Positions 1-14,070 are shown, numbered from the stretch's first letter. The stretch is 64,000 bases of DNA from Liolophura sinensis (GCF_032854445.1 NC_088295.1:30128470-30192469); one strand, 5' to 3'. The notes: generated by a model not told the origin, from the letters alone. Numbers and translations: made by a program.

Positions 1-2690
1 TGAGTGCACAAAGTAAGACGTGGATTCTATTTAGTCAGAAAATCAGAGCTGATATGTACATAATTTGCGACACAATTCGGTTTGACGTTGAATTCATCGA
101 CTATAACAACTCTCGCGAAAAACCAATTTTAGCTAACAAGACTTGTGCGACGCGTGCGAAATAGCAAATGTCCAAAAGTTGAGCTAATCATTACCATGGC
201 GTAATCAGAAACTCTGTGATCAGATACTGAAGGTTGAGACATAAGTGACAATCAATTCACTTTAATCTACCTGTCTTTCAGGTTTTTATGTTTCGTTTTT
301 TTCCTTGCAGTTAATCTCTTTCTGAAAAGAAAGCTAATATTAAATGGGGTAATAGATGAAACAGTAATTCCACAGCGGTTTTGCGAGCCTTTTATTTGTC
401 GCTTAGTCATGATTCCTCTTTAATTATATTGATTTTCCTATAGTACAAGGCGTCTGTTTCATTATGTCTTTCTTGCTTTTGTCCGGAAGATGCGGCTGTG
501 AAATTGAATCCGCTTCCGCTCGGAGACAGATCGTTGTGAATCGATAGTCAGTGACAAAAGTGTCAGAAATGTGGCCGTTCTCCTAGTATGTTATCAATTA
601 AGGCTGATGCTTCTTACAAATTGGACATCCAGAAATTGTTATATCACACTCAAATACGGGTCGCCGGTACATAAAAAAACTTATCAGTAAAATAAGATTG
701 AATCTGTATGCGTGTTCCGTAACAACTGTGCTTTGGACTTCAGAGCGTTCCCTGTCTGCTCCTCTGCCCCCTTCCCACACCACAAAACAACCCCAACCTC
801 TGTTGCTTCCCTCCTCATAATTTCGTTGCAGCAGAACACACATTACTAGCTTTGTAAAGATTAGAGTTGTACATTTTCGTCTTACTATGACCCTTATGAG
901 GACGATAGTGATATAAGTGCTGCAAAACAATGATATCTTGCCACTGATTGCCGGGGCTCGAGTCGAGGATTTTCAACATTTCTTTTTATTCACTGTTCTC
1001 AGGTACCCCACCAAACAAAGCCAATGGCTTTATCAACATGCCATTTGTAGCTTAAAGCTTCATGCATAAGAATATTGCGGTGGCGATTTGACAACGGTTA
1101 AGGGATATATTGCTAAACTTAGTTTTGGCGGACAAAAGGTCAATAGTAAAAAGCACAGTTTTATAGTTTTTAAGTAATAGGGAACTTTTCCATAAATGTC
1201 TAACATTATAGCATTTCGCGGAATGAAACCTAAACTACATCATTGAGCTCTTTAGAATGTTTTTTAACCACAGTATTAAGGCTAGTATATGTAACATTTA
1301 ACTCTTTAGAAAATCTTTCCCGGGCACAGTGTCAGTTTTATTGTCAGCCTTTTCAAATCCCTCCCTACAAAGTTAAAACCAGCTAAAGCCTCGATCTCGA
1401 TTTACACTCTAGAACTTACCATCTCTACTTTTCCAGTAAATCGAAATCAGGGACATACGGAATGTCCAGTAAAATCTTCCTGGAACGGCTTTGTCTCTGA
1501 ATCTTTTACACAAACCTTTTTAAGTGATATAAGGTGATAAGTAGTCTCCCTAATACGACAACCCATTACATTAGTGCTTAAGTTCGTTTGTTTTCGAATG
1601 CAAGCTAGTATACTTCAACCTGGCATCTCTAAGCGGATTGAGCACTTAGGCTGTTTAAACGTCTACTGAAATTACAGTCGGATTTAAAATTCCAGCTAAG
1701 TTCATTTCTACACAGACAAGTAGAGACAAGTACTAAGAGTAGATTTTATACTAGCTAAACACTAATAACAGAGTTTCTGGATGATGTTCGCCCCATGTAT
1801 AAAGGATTTTACGTTTCACATTCCTGGCTGTACATGTGTTAGTCCACGCATTGAATGGCTGTCGTTTGGAGAATGTTGGGATTTCACATGTCATATTTCA
1901 ATTGGAATTTCAAATCCAAGTTCCCTTAAGGTTTAAATTCTACTGCATTTTGAAGAGTGGCTGCAAATGTTTAAGATACACGCGTCGATACAGGTCAAAA
2001 AAATTCAAGCAATGCATCCAGGCAGCTGATTGCCTAAGAAACAGAAGACAACCTGATAATATAATTGGTGATAACAGACACTTACAACATCAAAATTTTA
2101 ATCCATGAACTGGTAGCACAATACACGAATACTGTTGTATTGTCACTATTCATGAAGACAGAACGTGTTTGCTCTAAAATTTGATTTTTTACATATATGG
2201 TGCGTTTTATAACCGGTTAAAAGATTCGTTGCTTTTTATAAATCACGGAATACATTAGAAACTGCATCAGCTACATGTACCAAGAGACATACCCTGACAA
2301 AAACGGATGCAGGCCTCCAAGGTCGCGGAAGGATTAGTGGTTCTGCGCTGTATTGGGCCTTTGATTTAAGACGTTGAAAACACCCGCTGATCTTTTCTGA
2401 CCCGGCTGCGTCTGGAGACTCTTATAGCTTTGATCGCCCCTAAATCTCCACTTCGCTTAAATTGCGGAATTAAACATCTTGTGTTTTTGCGGAGAGTTTT
2501 GCTGTCAGAGCTCTGTCTCCAGAGACTTGCTGTTACCGGGGTTATCGCTGCCCGGGGAAATCTAGGCGAAAACGTGATTGAAATACCACAGACAGAATGA
2601 ACATTTCACGTATCAAAACTCAACTGTATTTTATTTTGCCATCAGCTCAATTTGTGGCCGTTGGTTCGTCCTCATTGCGATTAGTTACTT
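1..2690. other. Non-coding, nothing recognised
   Basis: AT-rich DNA with only short open frames on both strands. No repeat family of the window was detected. 2300-2570 is somewhat richer in GC without a readable gene. Confidence 0.5.
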
Positions 2691-2692
2691 AC

Positions 2693-2878
2693 CACTGGCG
2701 TCGTCCTCTTTAATATTCCTTCTACGAACGGCATTCACAATTGACCTCACAGTTAAAGACTTTACAGAGCAAAATACCACCCACTTTTTATCCGTCTTAC
2801 GAAAGCGTGCTTGTGCCAAACTTCTTCTTCGAAATTCTAAAAGCTCTCTGGAGACATGTTTTCTTCCTGATCGAACTG
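2693..2878 (-). CDS. Possible internal coding exon, unknown protein
   Basis: Open through 186 bases between an acceptor (acgtttttag) and a consensus donor GTAAGT after 2693. The peptide is basic (RRRSLAQARFRKTDKKWVV, ending RRRNIKEDDASG). An overlapping open frame of 109 codons lies on the other strand (2578-2907). No family recognised and no partner exon found. Confidence 0.22.
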
Positions 2879-3149
2879 CTAAAAACGTTGCAACGCACGA
2901 ACGTTGAGGCTTCATACAAAAAAAAATTTCAATACAACAGATATTTTATAATTGTCTCTCGGAAAATAGTATACTTTACCTTGCGAATTGTCAAATACGG
3001 GTGTTTCAGATGCAGTGGGCCTTTACACCGGCCTTCATAGCCCACATTGTGTAGGACAGTTCAGGGTTTTGTATGGCACTTAGCTTCTCATGAGGATAAG
3101 TTATATTCCTATCATGGAATGAAAATTATCTATGTAAACAGCTCAGTTA

Positions 3150-5760
3150 TAAGATCACTCTGATAAAAAGGAATCTGACTTGTGACAATCCAATATTTGC
3201 TCGGAGAGGAATCACGGATGAGATTTCAATTTTTACAAGTATCATTTGCCAGCGTACGCCCAATTCAAACATAAAGTTACATACTTGTTATAGATACTTC
3301 GGCTTTACTCCCTGGCTCCGACATCAGGTCCCAGATACAGAGAATAAATAGCCTTAGTAAGAGTCTTAGTTGAAAAAACACTATCCGTGATAGCCAACAG
3401 AGATATAAGACTCAGACAATGTTTTATCACCCACCACTTGTGAACAGCCACTGTGAATTCGTGTAATACATCAACGTAAGCAAATTGGCCCTTGTGAGAA
3501 ACCAAACTAGCTCACGATCACTCCCTGACGTGGGATGCTTTCAATGATTTTTTTAGACATCCAAGTGACAAATCTGTTCACATGTGTAATGTGTGGCAAC
3601 CACTAATATCCCATGGCTTACCAGCAAGGGCAAACTGCCAGTTCCTGTGAGGGAAATTGGCATGATATCAACTTTGCGAGGGTCCAAACCGATCTGAATT
3701 CTGTCCGAATGGCAGGTATCCGTGAGAATTATTGTTTGGAAAAACATTCACAAACACAGATTTGTATTTATGACCAGCTTTGAGTTGCACTCAGAGTGGT
3801 TGAAGAGGTTGTGGCTTGAGATAAGGCCTTGTACATGTATGTTTTATTCAGGCTTAGAAGAAGTACTTCGAGAAGTTCTTAAACGTACTTTAGAAAAATG
3901 GAACATTGTTCTGCTCAAAGAGAATGTGTTGCAGTGAATCTTAACAACAGTTAAGCTTTGTTTACAAAGATCCATCCAATTCCACCCTGAAATGTACAGT
4001 ATAATCTGTTATTATTTGAAAACTTCATATAGTAGTGGCATACAGTGTGATTGTCAAGGAGTTATGGTATTATTGCCAACCCTCGTGCCTCTCACTAGAA
4101 TCATTCATTGCTCCCTCGACATATTGAAAAATAAATGCCACGTTTTGGTTCAGACTTGAATGTATCATCATTTGTACAGAATGTATTTTTATACCATAGC
4201 CTGTAAAAAACATGACGTGTTACAGTTGTTTTGCCAAGGATGTCCTAGTTCCAATCTGTGACAGGCTGTAGAGGCAATTAACGTGAAATGTGACCGTAAT
4301 GATGTGTTCTGATAAACGAATGCACTTCGTAAAGCTGCATATCCTGTAACTCGAGTAACGGCAAGAGCTTATCAAGTGTAAATAAAGCCTTCAAAGACAA
4401 GGTAACCTGATCCAATAATTCCGTCAGTCAGTTTTCAGTTATTTCTGCAATGTTATTTTCTTTCACTTATGATAGAATAGAAAGAACAGGTCATCCTCAA
4501 GACTATATGAGCGTCGACAGAGTAGCAATATGGTTCTTGGTTGGTTGGTATCATAGCCCTGTAGGCAATATATCGGACAAACCGCTCGGATCTATAAGGA
4601 ACTTCATATCGGCCTTGTTGGCCAAGTTATTTCTATACGCATATGTTCGGGAATCACAGTGAAGAATCAATTTCTGGAAGTGGTGAATGGTCCCATAAAG
4701 AGACGTATCAAATAAGAATGAGTGATTGAGGGCCTAGGATTTAACATCGTACTTAACAATTTTTCTGCCATACTGGCCATAAGGAGCCCTTAGAGTGCAC
4801 GTACGTATACTATCACATGAGAGAAATAACTCATTTTTTCTTTCGTGTATTAAGAAAACATCTTAAATAGTGAAACTGGCAACGGTGTGTGTGGGCTGTT
4901 CATTTCTAACTACGTCGTGTACAACAAATACCGTATCACCCCAAGCACTCACTCAGTGACCAGTATCACTGTATGTACACAAATGTACAACGGCAAGCAA
5001 TTTAATGCTGCCAAACACTGAATGGGAGAAATCGCGATTTGATACATATATAACGTACGTCTAATTCCATGTAACGAATATTCCCTGTACTTCCATATAA
5101 TTAAGACAGTAAGACCAGAGTAACGACGACAATGTGATAGTTGGCAAATGGTCACACGTAACCGATAAAAAACACGGCCTTTTGTCAATTTAACTCAGAG
5201 TTTTATTATAACTTTTCTCGTAAATGCATAAATGGTAGCAATTTGCAGCCCTTAGCACCATGGCATTTGTGTGAGTTGTTAAGGTTTTCGCGAAAAAACA
5301 GGATTGTTTATAGTTACGCTAAGCTTCGAAGTCCATTAAGTGCACGTTACTCAATAAGTGTATCGTTGGTACGCGCAGGATATAGCATGTTTCGTATTTC
5401 ATCAATTTCATTACTTTATGAAATAAACTTGATTTCCAGTAATTTAGATAACTCTTTGCTCTTCATCCATGGACCCTAGATAACAAGTAAAAATCCTAGG
5501 TAAAAATACTCAATAACAGTTTAGAGCAATGAAGTAGTTGAGACAATAAAAACAATAATAAAACAATAATAAAAACTGTTACCGATACGTTGGTATTTTG
5601 AAACGCCCCAGGAAAATAAAGACAATCAAAATGAAAATTACAAAGTCCGCTCAAAAGATCGTATTATTATATGAGGTTGGGATTGCCTGAAGTATCAAAA
5701 TCATTTTACACCATCCCATATTAGACGAACTTTATGAGATAATTTACTTTAAAAATCACT
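3150..5760. repeat. Diverged tandem unit R1, copy a
   Basis: Shares ordered motifs with three later copies: CGTAAGCAAATTGGCCC (3476), a block with TTACCAGCAAGGGCAAACTG (3615), AGTTGGCAAATGGTCACACG (5140), and a terminal AT-rich stretch with repeated AATAAAAAC (5535-5580). This is the most diverged copy, interrupted by a SINE fragment at 4.7 kb. No conserved reading frame was seen. Confidence 0.5.
4715..4830 (-). mobile_element. SINE family C, 3-prime fragment, inverted
   Basis: GAGTGATTGAGGGCCTAGG, TTAACATCGTACTTAACAAT and AAGGAGCCCTTAGAGTGCAC are diverged versions of the family C tail region. Confidence 0.6.
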
Positions 5761-6454
5761 TATGGTACTGAACATTGAATATTTCACCAAAACATAATGG
5801 CTCAATTTTCTGTGCTATGAAAATTAAGCATAGGTAAGTTTCTTATAAACAGTTTTTGACAGTGAAAGAAGCATGTCACCCCAGAAAATCTCTCCATATT
5901 TACTAGCAGATGATGAAATTTCCATCATTTTCATGATGAGCTGCATTTTCCTCGCACGTTATGATCACATTTAGCTGTGAGAGACCAAATGATTAACTCA
6001 GGGTGTATAGGTCAAGTATCTGGTAAGATCATTCCGCCAACACGCCGTGGGCAGGTCAAGGCTAATTTTGAACATTCCAGTACTGTATTAGGCCCTAACA
6101 CCAAATACATGTAGGCAGGTGTGCAGATCCCCCCCACCCCTGTACTCTTGTTAACAGCACTGGACAAGCCTTCTGTAGCCTTTAGGCAAAGACGGTAAAG
6201 TGAAGACTAAATGTGCTATTACCGTTTTCCTTGGGCAAGGGTTTCCTTTCAAAAATAAATCTTTCTTTACCCTCCCATAAAGTCAGCTAGGCTATGACTG
6301 CAATTCCTTTTGAAAAACGTTATCTCATAAATTTCGGACTACATGTACCTGATGTCTGTCGAAAACGTTACCTTCAACAGCCATTACATAGAACTGTTCT
6401 GTTAAAACTGTTTCAAATCTTTCAGAAAGATTTATAAACCCAGAATCACATCCA

Positions 6455-6627
6455 CAGTACCGGCTGTACGTGGGGAGGTCTGCCAGCAACCTGCGGATGG
6501 TCCTGTATTTCCCTCGGGCTCCGCCCTGTTTCCTCCCACCATAATTCTGGCTGCCGTCGTATGAGTGAAATATTTTTGTGTACGGCGTAAAACACCAATC
6601 AAATAAATAAATAAATAAATAAATACA
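6455..6627 (+). mobile_element. SINE family A, 5-prime truncated
   Basis: Begins within the body (GGCTGTACG...CAGCAACCTGCGGATGG), continues through CATAATTCTGGCTGCCGTCG and GGCGTAAAACACCAATC, and ends in (AAAT)n. Confidence 0.8.
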
Positions 6628-6789
6628 CCCACAGTGATCCAGGATACTGGTGCATGGACGGCGATTGCCCAAACACTGAGAAAAAGGTGATATACCTGGA
6701 ACTGTCAGGAGGGAGCCACTCTCTTGTGTTTGGTCTAAGCCATTGAGTTCAGTATTTCAGAGTTGTTTGACACAAGAAGAGATCGTGAC

Positions 6790-7030
6790 CTCCGTGTTCA
6801 AGTGGTTATTGCGCTAGCACTCCACAGTGACCCAGGGGCCTCTCAACAATGCGATCGCGGTGAGATAACAGCTCATGCTAGCTTCTTCTCTGTTCGTATG
6901 AGTATGATGGGTAACCTGTGGCTGGTCCTGGGCTCTACTCTGTTTCTTCTCATCATAATACTAACAACCGTTTTAGAAGTGAAATGTTCTTGAATACGGC
7001 ATAAAACTTCAAACAAATAAATAAATAAAC
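6790..7030 (+). mobile_element. SINE family A, diverged copy
   Basis: Has a tRNA-like head (TTGCGCTAGCACTCCACAGTG), ACCTGTGGCTGGTCCTGGGC, GTGAAATGTTCTTGAATACGG, then an (AAAT)n tail. About 160 bases after the previous copy and in the same direction. Confidence 0.7.
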
Positions 7031-7479
7031 ATCAAGATGAGACCATCTGACACGTGGGCAGTCATCCGAGGAAACAGAGTACTAGCACTGCCCATGGTCC
7101 TAGGACTGATTTGTTATTTACAGCAGCATATGTCCTCTATCACACCTGGGAAACTCTTCCCAGATCGCGCTTGATCATACGTGTGTTTCATGCACTTGTT
7201 TTAGCGCCTTAATAGCAAAATGGTGGCCTGAAGAAGACTTTAAGATTTACTTTTGAAAACAAGTCTTAAAACGGGAATGATTCTAACAGGCGAGAAATCT
7301 ACCATTCCATTAAACGCCAGTGCTGACAGTACACGGGCTAAACGAAGACAGATGAACATAAAACTATGTGATTCATGAGTTCTTCGTTACTTGTCCTTAA
7401 AACGACCTGTCACCACTTGGGTTTACCTCGTGGCAACACGGCGAGCTCTTATCAGAGAAGGTAAAACAAATGGGGCTAT

Positions 7480-9740
7480 TAATTAGGCTCACTCATTAAG
7501 TTTATTTTCATCACTTAACACATATTGTTAAGTACACATAGCTACATCCTCCTGTGGCTTTAATTGGTCGATTCGTTTCTTGATTCATTTCTTGAATTGC
7601 TGTAGGTGAAAAATTCGAATGTACTACTACTTTCTGAATGCTTGACTTTTTGGTTTTCTTCAACTGACATGACCCCATGCTTCAATACTTGTTTAAATGG
7701 TATGGTCCTTCTACAATGTAACTTCCATATACAATTTTCTTACAAAATCGGGGAGTTACCTTTTCAAACTGCGAAAAACCTTTAAATTCTTTCTCTTCTG
7801 GGTAGACATCACTAGAATCTTGATGGAGATATTTTCAAATTGTATTTCATATTGTTTCAGTTGTGTTTTATGCCGAAGTGGAAATATTGTGTTTAAATGA
7901 AATTATCTTGCGCCACAAGAGAAATAACCGCACCCTAATCTTCTGGAACAAAGTCATATCGGTAGGTGGATTCGAGCAGGAGCTTAATGGCCAATCTAGG
8001 GCAACCTGTACCATGTCGCCTTTAAGTACTTCTCCATATTAATAAAGCGACTTACAGTTCGTCTTGAAAGATGGGATACGGATAGAAAACCTCAAAGTTC
8101 ACAAGACTAGATTTCGGACACCAGATAATTTGTAATATTATAAGAGCATATTTCAGAGCAAATCTAGAAACGCTATGTGTTTTCCTTGGCATACGTCAGC
8201 TTTACGACCACGCTCTGACCTGTACAAGAGCTGCTAACCAGCGGAAAGAAATTGCCATTTTTCGGAAGGTATAGGCTGCAAGAAGATCATGGTATACCAT
8301 AAAGATCCGTGATGCCTGACAAGCGAGTCAACCAATATAATTATCATCGAACATTCGTGACAGGACACCCTTCGATTATGTAATAAATCAATATAAGCAA
8401 ATTGGGTCTCCAAAGAAAACGAATGAACTGAGCCTTACTTCCTTACGAATACCGAGATTCTCGCAATCCTCCTTATTAGTATCCAGGTAACAAATATGTT
8501 CATTTTTACAATGGCGTGTGAAAATCAATGCCTTGTAGATTACCCGGCATCGGCAAATGACCAGAATCTATATTAACCGCTGGGATTAATTGTCTGAAAT
8601 GAAGAAATTCTGTCAAGTGTAGCATATCAGCGTTTCATGTAAGTACCGTTTTGTGAAGGGCCCATCCGCACATAGGTATCTATATCGTCCTCAAAGGTTC
8701 TAGAGGTGACGGTTAGTAGTTCATCAAATCGGCTCAGATAATCAGCACAAAAGACAACATTTTGAATCTGTTGTACACGTATGATATATGGTCTAAGTAA
8801 TGTACTCGGTGCAGTGACAGCTCCACGCGGTTGCTTTTTTAGTTCAATCTTGACTTGTTCAGTGTATGTATTGTACTCAAATGATTGGCAGGGGAAAACT
8901 TTCACTTCGTATAGTTGTCTGTTCTTTCTCATGAAAGGCAGCGCGTGTGTTTGAAAACACGAACTTATAGCTGTGGGGCTAAATTAGCCTAAACTAGTGC
9001 CGCCCTTCAGGGGTTCGAAAATGTGTTCAATATGTGTTTACAGTACTGACGATTTCACAGATATGCATATAGACATCAGAGTGGAACACCATCAAAGGAC
9101 TGTATCTCTGGCAGCTAGTCATCCGTACCATTTTAAAAAAGTTTCAAATGCCAAGCAACTTGGCTCAACAGTGTGTTGTAAATTATTTCTAACATTTTCT
9201 CCAGCTTTATATGCCTACGAGCAACAGGTTGCGTTCAAAGAGTGTTTCATATATGTTTATGTGGCCTCTGCAATGTCGGCAAATGAGAGTTTTATGCTCA
9301 TAAATGTTTATTCTGAAACAATTCTCACAAACAATTGATGCTAACTGACTCGGTGAGGAATCTCCTTGAAATATGCACGACTTGGACTTAAGGAGAATGG
9401 CCAAATCCAAAGCGATATGCTGCTTCTTCCCCCCTTCACGTATACTATCTCTGATTTATACTTTCACACTTAACACACGAAAACCCCAATCAACGTTGGA
9501 TTATTGGTGTACTTGGCAGAAACTGCCGTATTCATATTTAAGCAATCGATCTGTGGATTTTAATTCAAAATTTATATGATCGCCAGAATTCTGCATCTAA
9601 CACAAAAAGCCAAATATGACAAGTCTCATTTCCTTGCGTTTGATATCATTTACCGTATACAGCATTATTAGAGATCACATGATAGAGAGTAAAATCATAT
9701 CAGTCACGCAAGTTTGATAGTTGACAAATGTTCACACGTC
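7480..9740. repeat. Diverged tandem unit R1, copy b
   Basis: Ordered matches to copies c and d: TGTATTTCATATTGTTTCAG (7840), ATAAGCAAATTGGGTCTCCA (8394), TTACAATGGCGTGTGAA (8509), a block 8620-9220 matching 12840-13440, and TTTCTAACATTTTCTCCAGC (9185). An open frame of 101 codons at 8932-8627 (minus) is not kept in copy d and is not called as a gene. Confidence 0.65.
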
Positions 9741-11220
9741 AGTATTTAAAACGATTTAAATGTATCACACTTGACTCCACCTTGCAAAAAATACGACAAG
9801 CTCTGACAGCAGTAGTTAAGCAAATTGGGTTGTCAGTCATTATTACAATTGTCCTGACAACTTAAGTCATACGGCTTTCAAAAATTTTGACATTCTTATT
9901 TTCTGATGAGCTCTTCTCCTCGATAACCCTTTGCCTGGGCAATTTGCCGTAATCTCACTGTTTAAAACTTGCGAAAATGCTATGCTCCGAACTGTATTTC
10001 ATTTCGTTTCATTGGTGGTTTATGCGAACGTCGAAGGTACGGTATATATGAAAGTGGATGAAACCATCTGGGGCCACCAAGGGAAATAACCTTAGAGGTC
10101 AAAGGTTAGAGTTCTCCCCATCTAGGGCAATCTATACCATGCCGGCTTTGAGGCATTCTGGCCTTTGTCGATATTAGTAGTCTAACTTCTGAATGCAAAT
10201 ACGTGCTGAGAGATGAGACATGGATAGAGAAATCGAGATGAACATCATCACAGGACTTGATCTCTGACACCAGGCGTTCGTATGATTTTTAACATGTCGT
10301 TATTTTGGAGGAAATCTAGAAAAAGCTGTTTTTTTCCCCTGGCACACATCAGCTTTACGACGAGGTCTGTGCTGTACAAGAGCTACTAAGCAACGGGAAG
10401 CATTTGTCTTTACTGGTGGGAGTGTGTTTGTGTGTGTGTCGAGGGGGGAGGCTTTCGTGGAGGCTGGGTGTGTGTGTGTGGGGGGGGGGGGGGGTCGCAT
10501 TGGGTAGAAAAAGATCCTGTAAACCTTAACGATCCTTGATGTCACGCGAGTCAACCAATATAATTATCATCGACCATGTGTTAAAGGAAGCCAACCCTGC
10601 GTTTAGGTAATAAATCAAACGTAAGCAAATTGGGCCTTCAAATAAGCTGAATGGAGTGGGCATCGCTTCTGTTTGATAACTGAGACTCTCGCTGTCCTCT
10701 TTATTAATATCCAGTTAACAAATCTGTTCATGTTTACAATGGCGTGTAACCATCAGTACCCTGTACATTACCAGTAACGGCAGATTGCCAGGATTTACAT
10801 GTAAATCAACCGCTGTAGATAATGAAAACAAGGCAAACTTATTAGAGGACCATAATTCAGAGATGTGTAGAATTAGCCTGCGTACAAAGCTTGTCTTCTC
10901 TTCGATATTATTTTATGAAAAAACTCCATGTTTTAAAACGATGGTTATTTGTCAGTATCTCCCCTGTAAGGTGGACCCGCATGTACATGTACTCACTATG
11001 GTTAAAGCATAATATACGGTAACAACAAAGATGGGAAGGAAACTCTTAACAGCTCCTTATAACGTTAGATGGCATTTTCAATAAGCCGCGCAGAAAATAA
11101 AAACAATAAAAACTGTTCTACTTTACAATAATATCCCTTACGGCAATCCTCAACAAGATTGGGATATTGTCTGCGGGGTGTGACATATTGTAATGACTAT
11201 TTTATATTACGATACACAAG
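9740..11220. repeat. Diverged tandem unit R1, copy c (shortened)
   Basis: Carries TTTAAAACTTGCGAAAATGC (9960), CGTAAGCAAATTGGGCCTTC (10620), TTTACAATGGCGTGTAACC (10733) and AACAAAGATGGGAAGG (11022). It lacks the roughly 600-base segment present in b and d. Confidence 0.65.
10429..10494. repeat. (GT)n and poly-G tract
   Basis: Two TG-repeat stretches separated by a G-rich segment, ending in 15 consecutive G at 10480-10494. It lies inside R1 copy c and is missing from the other copies, so it expanded after the duplication. G-quadruplex potential on the plus strand. Confidence 0.85.
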
Positions 11221-11339
11221 TGAGCAAGTACTGAATGAGAAAATTAAATTCCACTTCGTGGCTTTCTACGACTTATGTTGCTATAATTTCAAGTAACAAT
11301 TCTATTGCAATATGGATTAATAAAGGTGTAGGGGGGTCT

Positions 11340-11630
11340 GCTTGGCCATGGTGACTACGCCAGCGCGGTGTAATGACCTAGAAGCCTCGCATCAATACTG
11401 TCGCTGTGAGTTCAAGCCTGGCTCGGCACAGTGACCAAGGAGCTTCTGGTGTGAGTTCAAATTCAGTTCATGCTGGCTTCCTCTCCAGCCGTACTTGGGA
11501 AGTTTTTCCAGCAGCCTCCGAATGCTCGTGAGTTTCCCCTAGGTCTCATAATGCTGGCCGCCGTCGCATATTCAAATATTCTTGAGTACGACGTAAAACA
11601 CCAATCAAGTGTATAAATCAAATGAAGAAA
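11340..11630 (+). mobile_element. SINE family A with a duplicated head
   Basis: The head (GTGACTACGCCAGCGCGGTG) is followed by a second partial head (CACAGTGACCAAGGAGCTTC). Then comes the body CTTCCTCTCCAGCCGTACTTG, ATAATGCTGGCCGCCGTCG, CTTGAGTACGACGTAAAACA and a degraded tail. Confidence 0.75.
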
Positions 11631-11839
11631 TCTGTAGGACCAAAGCAACCAGGTTAATAAGTCTTTTACCTTAACAAGTTTGATTTGTAGCAACCAGTCT
11701 TAAACAGGAATAAATTTATCAAATCAATAAACGTCATTTACAGGCTAATTGAAGTGAACCAAGCACAGAACCCTGTGATTCACGGGATATTTATCAGTCC
11801 AAGAAACGACTTACATGTATTACACTTGAAGAAAACACG

Positions 11840-14070
11840 TTGAGTTTTCAGTAGTTAAAGCAGATGTGGTTGTCAATCATTTTCACTTATTTGACCTATT
11901 TGTCCCTCTTAACACAAATTAACCACAGTGAAACCCTTCTTGGCTTTAATAGGTCTATTTATTTCTTGAATAATTTCTTGAATTTTTTTTCACGTCAAGC
12001 ATTGAATCTTTATGAGGCATACTACACTTTAAGTCATACTACTTTCAGAATCTTCAAAATTCTTATTTTCTAATGAGCCCGTTTCCCTTGGTATTCCTGG
12101 TTTAAAACTTGCAAAAATGGTATGTTCCGAACAGTATTTCATCTTGTTTCAGTGGTGTTTTATGCGGAAGTGGGGTGTACTACAAAAGAAAATGGTTGAA
12201 ACCAGTCGGCCTCACCAAGGGGACATAACGGCACATGGCTTTATAGAGCGATGCTATAGCACCCATAATTTAGTGTTATAGTGTGGATTCCTACACTAAC
12301 TTAGAGGTCAAACGTTACAGTCGTCTCACCCAGGGTAATCTATTCCGTGCCGTCTTTAAGGTATTCTGTAGATTTTACTTGTCTAACTTGTGAATATCAA
12401 TACGTGCCGAAAGATGAGAAAAATCAGGTTGAAACATGATCTCTGACACCAAGTCATGAGCAATTGTCTTTGACGGTCAGGGGGCATTGGCTGGGAAAAA
12501 AAGATCCTGATAAAGCATAAAGATTTCTGATGCCTGACACGCGAGTCTACCAATATAATTATCATCGACCATTTGTGAAAGGAAAGCCCACCCTACGTTT
12601 CTGTAATAAATCAACGTAAGCAAATTAGGCCTCCAAATAAGCCGAATGAACTGGGGATCGCTTCTCTTCAACAAAAGAGATTCTCGCAATTCTCTTTATT
12701 CAGATAAAAAATCTGTTCATGTTTACAATGGCGTGTCAACAATCAATGCCTTGTAGATTACCAACAACGGCAAGTGACCAGGATCTCTTTGAAATGCTGG
12801 AGATAATCGTCTAAAATGAACAAATGCTGTTAAAGTGTATCATAGCAGCGTTTCATGTCAGCGATGGGCTGACCAGTGCACTTTTGTCTATAGGGTCTCA
12901 AGTGTTCTAGAGGTGACGGTTTGTAGTTCATCAAATCGGCTCAGATAAGCCATACAAAAGACAACGTTTTGAATCTGTAGTACACGTATGATATATGGTA
13001 TATGTACTCGGTGCAGTGACAGATAAGTGATGACCCTTGAAATTAGCTGCAAGTAAGCATGCGGTTGCTTTCCGGTTCAATCTTGATTTATTCATTATAT
13101 GTATTGTTGATAGCATAATTGTGACAGAAAAACTGCAGGAACGGTGGCGCGTGGACTTGAACCGCGAAGTTGCGGCTGAAAGTTTAAAGTAGTCTGAACT
13201 TGGGCAGTCTACGCCACGCCGCCCTTGAGAAGTTCTGAAATCTGTTCAATATGAATAGTCTGTCAGTACTTACGAATGCCAGTACTTGCCGAAAGAAGAG
13301 ATATGAATATATACATCAGCAAGAAGTGTGGTCAAAGGAGTTTATCTCTCTGACATCTAGTCATCCGTATAATTTCAATAAAGCTTCAAATGCCAAGCAA
13401 CTTGTAAATTATTTCTAACATTTTCTCCAGCTTCCTCTGACAAGCGAACAACACACGTTGTGGTTGTAAAAATGACGACATTGCCCTGAATGAAAAAAAA
13501 AAACAGCTGGGCGGGCAGCAAACAACGTTATGCTCATAGCGCCCTCCAGTTAACGTTTTGTTATAGGTGTACATTGTATATTCATGTGCAAGCCTCTTCA
13601 CTCTGAATTTATGGATTCTAATACAAACTTTATATGATGACCAGTTTGTGGTGCGAAAAGCAAAATATGGACAAAACGCACTTCATACTTCATATGGCAA
13701 TATTAAAGACTACCCCACGGTGAGAAAAAAGAAAGCAACGACGAAAGTGTTGGCAAATGGTTACACGTATCCGGTGAAACCCTGTCTCCTGCTAAGGTTG
13801 GTTGGTATATGTAGTTAATATCTCCCTCTTAAAGTACATGTTCTCTACGATCGATACAACTAATATACCGGTGACAACAAAGATGGGAAGGTTAACATAT
13901 CTTCTCATCCTCCTAATGGCGTTAGATGATATTTTCAACAGGCCACAAAGCAAATAAAAGCAGTAAATAAATTTGTGCTCTTCTATGAGGCCCCTTAGGT
14001 AATTCTACCATGTTAGAATATTGTCTGTGGTCTGACATATTGCAATGTTTTTTTTTTTTTATATTACGAT
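11840..14070. repeat. Diverged tandem unit R1, copy d
   Basis: Carries TTTAAAACTTGCAAAAATGG (12101), CGTAAGCAAATTAGGCCTCC (12615), TTTACAATGGCGTGTCAAC (12721), TCTAACATTTTCTCCAGCTT (13413) and AACAAAGATGGGAAGG (13876). It ends with ATATTGTCTGTGGTCTGACA (14018), which matches the end of copy c. Confidence 0.65.

Noticed and set aside
2693-2878. A second minus-strand frame here contains SGWYFAL after an acidic stretch, reminiscent of the GWY block of fibroblast growth factors.
   Set aside because: Stops lie on both sides, the following basic-glycine motif of that family is absent, and the resemblance is confined to a few residues.
8627-8932. Minus-strand open frame of 101 codons in R1 copy b.
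   Set aside because: The homologous segment in copy d does not keep the frame, and no family motif is visible.
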